DNA of 5,853 nucleotides, from the NCBI GenBank assembly GCA_934645275.1, contig CAKUDW010000140.1, positions 1 to 5,853 on the forward strand. The letters are read 5' to 3'. A program made the position numbers and the translations under genes. This document shows positions 1 to 5,314 of this stretch, in pieces; within the stretch, counting starts at the first letter, position 1; each line of letters starts with the position of its first letter. Under the pieces are notes generated by a model. The model did not search any database. It was not told where the DNA came from and worked only from the letters and a program-made list of their open reading frames with translations. Origin of the DNA: an uncultured Clostridia bacterium. Lineage in GTDB: Bacteria > Bacillota_A > Clostridia > Christensenellales > Aristaeellaceae.

Positions 1-1080
1 TACATTATATGTATTGCGCTTGTAGTACACATTCACAATCGTCGAACCGTCGCCCTTGATGATCTGCTGCTCGATGTTCTGAATGGTAAAACCAGCCTGC
101 TCACCGACATCTGCGCCGCCAGCTTTATCAACATCCCAAGTGGTCGCGGCGGAAGCTGTCGTGGTCGCACCCGTCAGGCCAGTCTCGGTTTTGCTGTCCA
201 TGTAGGAGTATTCGGCATCATTGGCGTTCTCAATCCAATAGATAACGGTATAATTCACCGTCGTGGCTTCCCAAACAGCCTTCAGGGTCAGCGCCTCATC
301 CAGGGGAGTGCCCCAAGTATACTCTGTGGAGCCATCGGCCCAATACTTGAAGTTATAACCCGGACGCGTGGGGTTCTCCGGCTTCACCGTCACGCTGTTG
401 GGCGCAACAAAGACAGGCTTCTGATAGCTGCCGCCATCGCTGTCGAACTCAATCCAGTGGCCTTTTTCAACCTTGGGATAGAGCCTGACATTATGATCTC
501 TCAGTACGACAGATTCGACCCGATCGGTACACTCAGAATCGGTATACCAACCCGTAATGCCATATTCCGGGTCAACCGCAAAGGTCGCATCAGCTTTGAT
601 TTCATCTTCGCTTGCGCCTTCACGCGTTTCAACCACGCGACCGGAATCATCAAGGAAGAAGACATAGTAAACCTGCTTAAAGACAGGCGTATAGATCTTC
701 GTCTCATCAGCGGCCACGCTGATCGGCTCGCCGAACGTCGCGGCATTGCCGCTCTCGTCGGCCCATTTCTCAAACTTGTAGCCGTCCTTTACGGGCGAAG
801 CAGGCTGCGTAAGGGTTTCACCATTGCGCACGTACTGCTCCGATACCGTCTCGCCATTTTCATCCTTGAAGACGGCATGCAGCGTATACTCGTATTCCAC
901 CACCGACTGGACGCTGGGCAGATTCGCCGCATCCATCAGGCTGGCGGGCGTAACGGAACCGCTAACCTGCCGCTGGCCCGATACGGGAATGATGGCAGCC
1001 AGCGCAGCCGTGGGCATGCAGCTGACGAGCATCAGTACCGTCAGCAGAAGTGCAAGGCCCCTGTAAAGCTTATTTTTCAT
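1..1080 (-). CDS. Secreted InlB B-repeat (Listeria-Bacteroides repeat) surface protein, C-terminus beyond left edge
   Basis: The frame is open from an ATG at 1080 to base 1 without a stop, giving 360 residues of a longer protein. Residues 1-28 form a signal peptide: KNK charge, then a Leu-rich core, then PTAALA. The core ends in L18-V19-S20-C21, which also fits a lipobox, so the protein may be a lipoprotein or be cut by signal peptidase I at ALA|A. Residues about 66-135, 136-204 and 207-271 are three repeats of the InlB B-repeat/Flg_new type, with the hallmarks DGYKFEKWAD, GITGWYTDSEC and RPGYNFKYWADG followed by LKAVWE. From about residue 275 a different module begins (VNYTVIYWIEN, then VNVYYKRNTYNV), like those repeated in Clostridia adhesins. 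Such repeats are known from surface-exposed, cell-wall or host-binding proteins; no anchor is visible because the end is missing. A Shine-Dalgarno GGGAGGA (1091-1097) sits 10 bases upstream of the start. The gene lies 95 bases after the SH3b/Ig gene and no convincing promoter of its own was seen, so it may be cotranscribed. The ligand is unknown. Confidence 0.9.
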   Translation of the reverse strand, partial: MKNKLYRGLALLLTVLMLVSCMPTAALAAIIPVSGQRQVSGSVTPASLMDAANLPSVQSVVEYEYTLHAVFKDENGETVSEQYVRNGETLTQPASPVKDGYKFEKWADESGNAATFGEPISVAADETKIYTPVFKQVYYVFFLDDSGRVVETREGASEDEIKADATFAVDPEYGITGWYTDSECTDRVESVVLRDHNVRLYPKVEKGHWIEFDSDGGSYQKPVFVAPNSVTVKPENPTRPGYNFKYWADGSTEYTWGTPLDEALTLKAVWEATTVNYTVIYWIENANDAEYSYMDSKTETGLTGATTTASAATTWDVDKAGGADVGEQAGFTIQNIEQQIIKGDGSTIVNVYYKRNTYNV

Positions 1081-1101
1081 AGAAAAATCTTCCTCCCATG
1101 A

Positions 1102-1153
1102 AATTCAGGAATTCAGGTAGAGCTGCCGCCGGGCGGGGGAAACCGCCGGCGGT
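1102..1153 (-). other. GC palindrome, stem and tandem 8-mer between the SH3b/Ig-like and B-repeat genes
   Basis: ACCGCCGGCGGT (1142-1153) is a perfect 12-bp palindrome. Alternatively its half (1146-1152) pairs with CCGCCGG (1126-1132) across a 13-base loop. No T-run follows, so terminator function is weakly supported. Next to it AATTCAGG occurs twice in tandem (1102-1109, 1110-1117), 4 bases or more before the Shine-Dalgarno of the B-repeat gene. Confidence 0.4.
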
Positions 1154-1175
1154 GAACGTTCTCTTTACTCCGGGC

Positions 1176-2066
1176 TTATTCCGCGGCTTCGGGCTGCTCG
1201 GTTTCGGTCAGCAGCTCGTCGGCCACCACAACGCCGTTGATCGTGACCGCCACGCGATAATAATCGGTGTAGTTGGTCTCGGTCACCACGACGGCATAGC
1301 TGGCGTTGGTTGCACCGGTGATATCCGCCCAGTTGGCGTTGTCCGGGCTGACCTGCCACTGGAGGGCGTAGGTGGTATCCTCGTAACCGTTGAGCACAGC
1401 GTAGAGGGTGACCGTATCGCCAAATTCCACATATTCGCCATCGAAGGCGATGTAGACGGAAACGGAGCGTTCGGCGTTCAGCTTATCCTGAATCACGCCA
1501 AGCAGGCGGGCGTTCTCGGGCAGGTCTTCCTCGGTAATCACCTCGGGCTGCTGCTCGGCCGCGGGCTCCGCTTCGCTCTTGCGCTCGGCGGGCTTTTCCT
1601 GCTTATCTTCCTGCGCGGGTTCTTCGGGCAGATCCGTTTGGCGCAGGTAGGTGAGGCTGACATAGCCTTCAAGGCCGTCGTCGGTGCGGATGAGGGCCCA
1701 GTTGCCCTCGATGGAGATGATGGTAATCTCCGCGCCATTGGGGAGCGCGCCAATCCATTCGTTCTCCTCGCCTGCGGCGGCGCGGATGTTCAGATTGCCG
1801 TGCTTATCCTTAACTTCGACCACGGCGTTGTGGGCCGGCTTTTCGGGCTCGGCCGGAGCTTCCGGCTGCTCGGGCTGGACCGGTTCGAGCCGCTCATCAT
1901 CGGCAACGGGCTCCTGCGTGTGGTCGGGCTGCTCCGGGCGACGCTGCACGCCGGAGAAGCGGAACGCGCTGGATTCGGTGCGCTTTTCTGCGAGCGCGCC
2001 GCCGACGCTCAGAACGAGCAGAACTGCGACGAGCACTGCGAGCATGCGCTGCATTCCCTTTTTCAT
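1176..2066 (-). CDS. Secreted SH3b plus Ig-like domain protein with acidic Pro/Glu-rich linkers
   Basis: This is a 296-residue exported protein. Residues 1-26 are a signal peptide (MKKGMQRM, a Leu/Val core, cut at ALA|EK). Residues 45-80 are a Pro/Glu-rich linker. Residues 81-141 are a bacterial SH3 domain, with NLNIRAAAG, the LPNGAEITII turn, NWALIRTDDGLEGYV and SLTYL. Residues 142-185 are a second acidic, charged linker. Residues 200-276 are an Ig-like beta domain (FGDTVTLYAV, LQWQVSPDNANW, YYRVAV). SH3b domains often bind peptidoglycan, so attachment to the wall is a fair inference; there is no LPXTG motif, transmembrane tail or enzymatic domain. The Ig-like domain is clearly homologous to that of the next gene upstream (2244-2861). 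Start choice: AAGGAGG at 2076-2082 lies 9 bases from the ATG at 2066, whereas an in-frame ATG at 2075 touches it directly and is unlikely to be used. A candidate promoter lies at 2110-2122. The exact role is unknown. Confidence 0.9.
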   Translation of the reverse strand: MKKGMQRMLAVLVAVLLVLSVGGALAEKRTESSAFRFSGVQRRPEQPDHTQEPVADDERLEPVQPEQPEAPAEPEKPAHNAVVEVKDKHGNLNIRAAAGEENEWIGALPNGAEITIISIEGNWALIRTDDGLEGYVSLTYLRQTDLPEEPAQEDKQEKPAERKSEAEPAAEQQPEVITEEDLPENARLLGVIQDKLNAERSVSVYIAFDGEYVEFGDTVTLYAVLNGYEDTTYALQWQVSPDNANWADITGATNASYAVVVTETNYTDYYRVAVTINGVVVADELLTETEQPEAAE

Positions 2067-2109
2067 AACGAACATCCTCCTTGCATTCTGTCTGGATGAA
2101 TTTTCACCT

Positions 2110-2122
2110 ATTATATATATCA
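2110..2122 (-). promoter_or_regulatory. Candidate extended -10 promoter of the SH3b/Ig-like gene
   Basis: On the minus strand an A/T island reads TGATATATATAAT. It contains an exact TATAAT (2110-2115) and, one step upstream, TGA-TATATA (2114-2122) as an extended -10. No good -35 is seen at 16-18 bases. A start near 2103 would give a leader of about 37 bases. Confidence 0.45.
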
Positions 2123-2149
2123 GCCGCGGCGAGGGGATTTCATGCAGAA

Positions 2150-2213
2150 ACCGGAACCCCGCACGCAGCGCCGCCCTCGGTTGGGAGGGAAGCGACTGCT
2201 GTTTCGTTCCGGT
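2150..2213 (-). terminator. Nested stem-loop after the small Ig-like gene, possible terminator
   Basis: Outer arms ACCGGAAC and GTTCCGGT (2150-2157 / 2206-2213) are perfectly complementary, and within them CAGC/GCTG and CCCTC/GAGGG (2174-2178 with 2184-2188 approximately) can also pair. It begins 30 bases after the stop at 2244. No T-run follows on the transcript, so intrinsic termination is doubtful; it may instead be a 3' stabilising structure. Confidence 0.35.
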
Positions 2214-2243
2214 ATTCCGCCCGGCCCTTTGCCGCGCGCTCGA

Positions 2244-2861
2244 TTACGCTTCGGTAATCACCACGACGCGGTATTCCGCGGCGGCGGTTTCCTCCGTCAG
2301 TTCGAAGGAATAGGTTCCCTCGTTTCCGGCCACCTGCTGCCAGCCGCTGCCGGAATTCGCTTCCCACACGAGGGTGTATTCCACGTTGGCGTCGGTCACG
2401 ACGGCGCGCAGGGTAACGCGGTCGCCATAGTAGAGCGTGCCTTCGTTGAGCAGCTTCACTTCCACGCTGCCGGTGAAGGGCACGGGCTCTTCGGCGGGTT
2501 CTTCGGTGGGCTCAACCGCGGGCTCCTCGGTGGGCTCGGCCGCGGGTTCCTCGGTCGGCTCGGCCGTGGGTTCAGCGGTCGGCTCCGCAGTGGGCTCGGC
2601 CGTGGGTTCAGCGGTGGGTTCCGCAGTGGGCTCGGCGGCGGGCTTTTCAGCTTCTTCCGCTTCGGGCGCCTTCGTGGTTTCAGGGGCCTTCGTGGCTTCG
2701 GCTTCGTGCGCCTGCGCGGGCGCAACTGTGGCCTTCACTTCCACCGGCGTGGACACGGCCTTGACCGGCTCGGCTTCCTCTGCAAACACATTTGCGGATA
2801 CGGCAAAGAGCATGCACGCCGCAACGGCAACCGCCAGTACCTTTTCAAGCATCTTCTTCAT
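2244..2861 (-). CDS. Small secreted Ig-like protein with AEPT tetrapeptide repeat stalk
   Basis: This is a 205-residue exported protein. Residues 1-27 form a signal peptide ending VFA|EE. Residues 28-75 are Ala/Glu/Lys-rich and contain ATKAPETTKAPE. Residues 76-103 are seven AEPT tetrapeptides, followed at 104-126 by EEPA-x-EPT octads, together an extended, disordered, acidic stalk. Residues 131-205 are one Ig-like domain (SVEVKLLNEG, YYGDRVTLRAVV, YTLVWEA, EYRVVVITEA) that ends the protein. It aligns with the C-terminal domain of the following gene: SVxV, GDxVTLxAV, W and YRVxV all match. No anchor, catalytic motif or SH3b domain is present, so it may be released or held by another component. 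Shine-Dalgarno GGGAGGA (2869-2875) lies 7 bases from the ATG. The leader carries an 11-bp inverted repeat. The function is unrecognised; a structural or adhesion accessory role is an inference. Confidence 0.88.
   Translation of the reverse strand: MKKMLEKVLAVAVAACMLFAVSANVFAEEAEPVKAVSTPVEVKATVAPAQAHEAEATKAPETTKAPEAEEAEKPAAEPTAEPTAEPTAEPTAEPTAEPTAEPTEEPAAEPTEEPAVEPTEEPAEEPVPFTGSVEVKLLNEGTLYYGDRVTLRAVVTDANVEYTLVWEANSGSGWQQVAGNEGTYSFELTEETAAAEYRVVVITEA
2484..2636 (-). repeat. In-frame tandem repeats encoding the AEPT/EEPA stalk
   Basis: 12-bp units build seven AEPT tetrapeptides. At higher order there are two 36-bp copies (2557-2592 and 2593-2628) differing at two bases, and about three 24-bp copies at roughly 2494-2565. 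All periods are multiples of three, so copy-number change would alter stalk length without shifting the frame. Confidence 0.85.
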
Positions 2862-2879
2862 GGATATGTCCTCCCTTTA

Positions 2880-2935
2880 TATGAATTGGTTTTTTTGGCT
2901 TCTTTTGGCTTACACGCCAATTCTACCAATTCATA
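2880..2935 (-). promoter_or_regulatory. Inverted-repeat 5' leader element of the small Ig-like gene
   Basis: A perfect 11-bp inverted repeat, TATGAATTGGT / ACCAATTCATA (arms 2925-2935 and 2880-2890 in transcript order), encloses a smaller stem TTGGC/GCCAA (2916-2920 with 2905-2909, 6-base loop). The 3' arm ends 4 bases before the Shine-Dalgarno. The rest of the 180-base gap (2936-3041) holds A/T tracts and no convincing promoter or terminator. The element may be an RNA structure shielding or exposing the ribosome site, or a DNA operator. Confidence 0.5.
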
Positions 2936-3041
2936 CTTACGTGGGCAGTTACATAGCCACGAATGTGACGACTTTTTTGGGCAAAGCCGTATTTTTTTCT
3001 AAATCCGGACCAAAATCAGCCCGGTGCGCACGCCGCCGATG

Positions 3042-4265
3042 TTATTTTGCCACAATTTCGCCCCGGCGCTGGGCGGCCGCGCCATCGTCTATGGAGCCGA
3101 CGCAATAGTTGAAGGGAATATTGGAATTCGGATATTTCTGGAAGAACAGGCGCTTGATGCGCTCCATGACCATGCTGCCGGTGGTGTAGTTCACCTGGGG
3201 CAGGAGAATGGCATAGAACATGGGCGAGAAGCGGGTGATGATATCGCCCTTGCGCAGGTTATTGCGCAGAATATCCAGCAGGCCGTTCATGATGTTATCC
3301 TGCTTGAGGCTATCCATGGGCTCATCCGGATTGCCAATCATAATCACGGCCAGGAAGATGGCGATGTCCATGCGCTCCATGCTGCGGCGCTCCAGATTGT
3401 AGATTTCCTTGAACACGGCGTATTCGCAGACGAACGCACCGCGCTGTTCGCCGCTTTCGCGCAGCTCGCTGCGGATGGAATCCAGATTGAATTCCAACGT
3501 TTTGCCCGCGCGCACGATTTGCTTATAGAATTCGCGCATATCGTCGCTGGGCTGCACGCCTAGGTAGCGATAGTTCAGATGCACGATGTGCTTATACTGG
3601 GCCAGCGCGTCGCTGGTGCGGCCGGTGTGAATCAGCGCGGTGATGAGCTCCATGTGCAGGCGCTCGTCAAAATTATCCACATCCAGCGCAGTGCGGCAAA
3701 CGGCTACAATCTTCGCATAATCCTTCTCGGCTTTGAGCATTTCCAGATAGGCATATACGGCGGAGATGTAATCGTTATGCAGCTGGGTGGCGCGGGACAG
3801 AATCCACTCGCTGAGGTCGCTGTTTTGCAGCAGATCGCCGCGATAGAGGCGCAGCATTTCCTCATAGAGGCACTTGGTCTGCTCGGGATCGTCCTGCTGG
3901 GTCATGAGCCGGTCGCGAATGTTGAGTATATCGTACAGGTCGATGGACATGCCCGGCTGAAGCGCCCAATGGTAGGCTCCGCGATCCGAAACGATGCTTT
4001 CGCCCAGCCTGGGACTGACCTGATTCAGCAGCGCGCGCGTGCGGCTCACCAGCGTTTTGAGCGCGCTTTCGGGGTTGGCGCTGTCCTCGTCCGTCCAGAG
4101 CGTTTCCAGCAGCTGCACGTTCGGCACGGGCGCGCCGCGATTCAGAATGAGATACTGAATCAGACTCACGCCCTTCTTGGATTTGTTGGCCAGGCCGTCG
4201 GCCCTGCGCTCGTTGATATAGACCATAAAGGTGTGCATCATTTGAATTCGAATTGTATCCTTCAT
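3042..4265 (-). CDS. SARP/BTAD-type transcriptional regulator with degenerate GGDEF-like C-terminal domain
   Basis: This is a 407-residue protein with no signal peptide or membrane segment, so cytoplasmic. Residues 1-104 are an OmpR/PhoB-type winged helix (VSLIQYLILNRG, LLETLW, ALKTLVSRTRALL, then the wing DRGAYHW). Residues about 105-255 are a bacterial transcriptional activator domain of TPR-like helices, with the family signatures SIDLYDIL, LYRGDLL, EWILSRATQLH, ALDVDNFDERLH and LGVQPSDDM. This winged helix plus BTAD layout is that of the SARP regulators known from Streptomyces, which activate target promoters through direct repeats. Residues about 275-395 resemble a GGDEF fold: GAFVCEYAVFKEI, then GDIITRFSPMFYAILLP, where diguanylate cyclases have R-x-GGDEF-xxLLP. 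S347-P-M-F-Y replaces GGDEF, so no cyclase activity is expected; a sensory or dimerising role is inferred. The GGDEF assignment is less certain than the first two domains. A strong promoter lies at 4392-4420 with a leader of about 120 bases; the Shine-Dalgarno-like GAGGGG is 4 to 7 bases before the ATG. Confidence 0.92.
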   Translation of the reverse strand: MKDTIRIQMMHTFMVYINERRADGLANKSKKGVSLIQYLILNRGAPVPNVQLLETLWTDEDSANPESALKTLVSRTRALLNQVSPRLGESIVSDRGAYHWALQPGMSIDLYDILNIRDRLMTQQDDPEQTKCLYEEMLRLYRGDLLQNSDLSEWILSRATQLHNDYISAVYAYLEMLKAEKDYAKIVAVCRTALDVDNFDERLHMELITALIHTGRTSDALAQYKHIVHLNYRYLGVQPSDDMREFYKQIVRAGKTLEFNLDSIRSELRESGEQRGAFVCEYAVFKEIYNLERRSMERMDIAIFLAVIMIGNPDEPMDSLKQDNIMNGLLDILRNNLRKGDIITRFSPMFYAILLPQVNYTTGSMVMERIKRLFFQKYPNSNIPFNYCVGSIDDGAAAQRRGEIVAK

Positions 4266-4293
4266 GCTGCCCCCCTCTTTTTTTATGCTTATT

Positions 4294-4340
4294 TTTCGGC
4301 GGCGGCGGGTTACGCCGCATGGCGTTGGCGCGCGCCGAAA
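4294..4340 (-). promoter_or_regulatory. Structured 5' leader of the SARP-type regulator
   Basis: On the transcript TTTCGGCG (4333-4340) pairs perfectly with CGCCGAAA (4294-4301). Inside, GCGGCG (4313-4318) pairs with CGCCGC (4302-4307) around a 5-base loop, so the two stems abut on their 3' side. A GGCGCGCGCC palindrome (4327-4336) overlaps as an alternative fold. The element ends about 17 bases before the purine-rich ribosome site and is not followed by a T-run, so it is not a plain terminator. It does not match a riboswitch class that I recognise. Confidence 0.45.
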
Positions 4341-4385
4341 TGTAATTTCAGGTTGCGATTTTTTGCACCCTGCATATGGGAATAC

Positions 4386-4404
4386 ATCATAATTTTATCA
4401 TAAT
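4386..4404 (-). repeat. Two direct copies of ATTATGAT at 11-bp period over the -10 box
   Basis: On the minus strand ATTATGAT occurs at 4397-4404 and again at 4386-4393, that is, the heptamer TTATGAT twice with 4 bases between. SARP regulators of known type bind direct heptamer repeats with an 11-bp period. Here the repeat overlaps the -10, which would suit repression. The repeat is seen directly; operator function is inferred. Confidence 0.5.
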
Positions 4405-4420
4405 CAGGACACAGTGTCAA
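4392..4420 (-). promoter_or_regulatory. Near-consensus extended -10 promoter of the SARP-type regulator
   Basis: On the minus strand, TTGACA (4415-4420) and TAAAAT (4392-4397) are 17 bases apart, with TGA just before the -10. Transcription would start near 4385, leaving a leader of about 120 bases. The -35 and spacer include the inverted repeat GACAC-T-GTGTC (4408-4418), and the -10 is embedded in an 11-bp-period direct repeat. Confidence 0.9.
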
Positions 4421-4436
4421 CACGAATTGCAACGCG

Positions 4437-4491
4437 CGCAAAACGTTTGCGAAATATAAGCGTAACTTTTAGTGTGTCCGCAAACTGCGGA
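4437..4491. other. Two small inverted repeats upstream of the regulator promoter
   Basis: CGCAAA-ACG-TTTGCG (4437-4451) lies 17 bases upstream of the -35 box, and TCCGCA-AAC-TGCGGA (4477-4491) lies further upstream. Both are perfect 6-bp repeats around 3 bases. They sit between the upstream terminator and the promoter and could be operator sites or simply short hairpins. No regulator can be named. Confidence 0.35.
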
Positions 4492-4510
4492 TTTAGGGCC
4501 GATTTTGCGC

Positions 4511-4561
4511 AAAAAAATGCGCGCAGCGCGTCACTTTCCTTAAAAAGCAACGCGCCGCGCA
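4511..4561 (-). terminator. Rho-independent terminator after the ZinT-like gene
   Basis: On the transcript, TGCGCGGCGCG (4551-4561) pairs with CGCGC-TG-CGCGCA (4518-4530), an 11-bp GC stem with a 2-base bulge and a 20-base loop. It is followed directly by seven T (4511-4517). It starts 27 bases after the stop at 4588. This is a textbook arrangement apart from the long loop. Confidence 0.8.
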
Positions 4562-4587
4562 GCGATTGGGTCGCAAATATCAAGTAA

Positions 4588-5262
4588 TTATTCGGCCTCT
4601 TCAGAAAGATTTTCGGTGGCGAAAAGGTTGATCGCGCCGAGAATCTGTTCCTGGGTGTAGTCCTCGGCAATCGCGCCGACGTTCCAGTAGGCATAGTTGC
4701 CTTCGAACCAGCTGAGCAGGTCGGCCGGGTCCTCCGCATAGCGGAATTCCAGGTGATAGGTTTCCTCCATGGCATCGGGCGAGAAGGCGAAGTAGGTGAA
4801 CTGGCCCGCGTCCGCATCGTCGGTCTTGTAGAATATGAAGCCGTTTTCATTCTCCACGTCCACGGGTGCGTAGGTGTGGCTGAAAACCTCCGCGCCGGAT
4901 TCATCGTAACCGGTGATGGTATCGCCATCCATGGTCATCTTCTTCACGCCGCCGATGTAGTAGCAATCGAAGCGCATGCTGTTCGGGTCGGCCGTGTAGG
5001 CCTCGGTGGCCTCTGCGCCGTAGATATCGGCGGTACACATGTAGAGCAGATAGGCGACGGTATCCTCGGCGGCTTCTTCGCCCACGAGCGGCGTTACGGC
5101 CTCGAGCCAGGCTTCGTGGTATTCATCCTTGGAAAGCTCGGGGAAGAGCTCCACATAGGTACCGGAAATGCCGGCGAGATAATCCTCGGATTCGGCCATG
5201 GCGGGCACGCACAGCGCCAGCACGCACAGCAGGCACAGCGCGACGGAAAAGAGCTTTTTCAT
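4588..5262 (-). CDS. Secreted protein with possible ZinT-like (calycin) fold
   Basis: This is a 224-residue exported protein. Residues 1-23 are a signal peptide cut at AMA|ES; its cysteines do not form a lipobox (LALC). The mature part starts with a GTYVELFPEL strand, a helical stretch (residues 44-90), then a beta-rich region: FDCYYIGGVKKMTMDGDTI, ITGYDESGAEVFSHTY, GFIFYKTDD, FTYFAFSPD, YHLEFRY, and DLLSWFEGNYAYWN. Strand order and the pattern FxFSPD...ExYHLEF...LLSWF..NYAYW are reminiscent of ZinT/YodA, a periplasmic or secreted Zn/Cd-binding family. Only three histidines remain in the mature chain (H49, H129, H170), and of the usual HxH pair one position appears to be Thr. Metal binding is therefore unproven. 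C76 and C100 could form a disulfide. Shine-Dalgarno GGGAGGA (5270-5276) sits 7 bases from the ATG. The gene has its own promoter and terminator, so it looks monocistronic. The ZinT link is a moderate-to-low confidence call; the gene itself is secure. Confidence 0.87.
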   Translation of the reverse strand: MKKLFSVALCLLCVLALCVPAMAESEDYLAGISGTYVELFPELSKDEYHEAWLEAVTPLVGEEAAEDTVAYLLYMCTADIYGAEATEAYTADPNSMRFDCYYIGGVKKMTMDGDTITGYDESGAEVFSHTYAPVDVENENGFIFYKTDDADAGQFTYFAFSPDAMEETYHLEFRYAEDPADLLSWFEGNYAYWNVGAIAEDYTQEQILGAINLFATENLSEEAE

Positions 5263-5314
5263 GTTGATTTCCTCCCAGTTTGAATCGTTAGTTAGAGTTC
5301 CTTAACCGACGGAA

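Noticed and set aside
457..1101. Long open frame on the plus strand opposite the B-repeat gene
   Set aside because: It is antisense to a frame with signal peptide and recognisable repeats, lacks any recognisable domain, and has no ribosome site.
2067..2075. Upstream in-frame ATG for the SH3b/Ig-like gene
   Set aside because: It directly abuts the Shine-Dalgarno AAGGAGG, leaving no spacer; the ATG at 2066 has a proper 9-base spacer and yields a normal MKK signal peptide.
1098..2099. 333-codon plus-strand open frame opposite the SH3b/Ig-like gene
   Set aside because: Its Gly/Leu/His/Arg-rich content is the mirror of the acidic minus-strand protein, and the SH3b and signal peptide on the other strand are unambiguous.
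2484..2636. Repeats considered as a CRISPR array
   Set aside because: The units are contiguous, lack unique spacers, and encode an in-frame peptide repeat.
2142..3002. Plus-strand frame with Gly/Arg-rich repeats, resembling a Gly-rich protein
   Set aside because: The apparent repeats are the antisense of the AEPT stalk; the minus strand has a signal peptide, a Shine-Dalgarno and a domain homologous to its neighbour.
2997..3024. Possible terminator just after the regulator gene
   Set aside because: Only a 4-bp CCGG pairing and an 8-bp GTGCGCAC palindrome are found, without a T-run; too weak to call.
3862..4320. Minus-strand 152-codon frame starting in the regulator's leader
   Set aside because: It is out of frame over the regulator's DNA-binding region, has no ribosome site, and reads as a low-complexity Arg/Gly/Pro product.
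3579..4403. Plus-strand 274-codon frame opposite the regulator
   Set aside because: It lies opposite a clear winged helix/BTAD protein and has no recognisable domain of its own.
4753..5283. Plus-strand 176-codon frame opposite the ZinT-like gene
   Set aside because: It is antisense to a gene with promoter, Shine-Dalgarno, signal peptide and terminator; no domain recognised.
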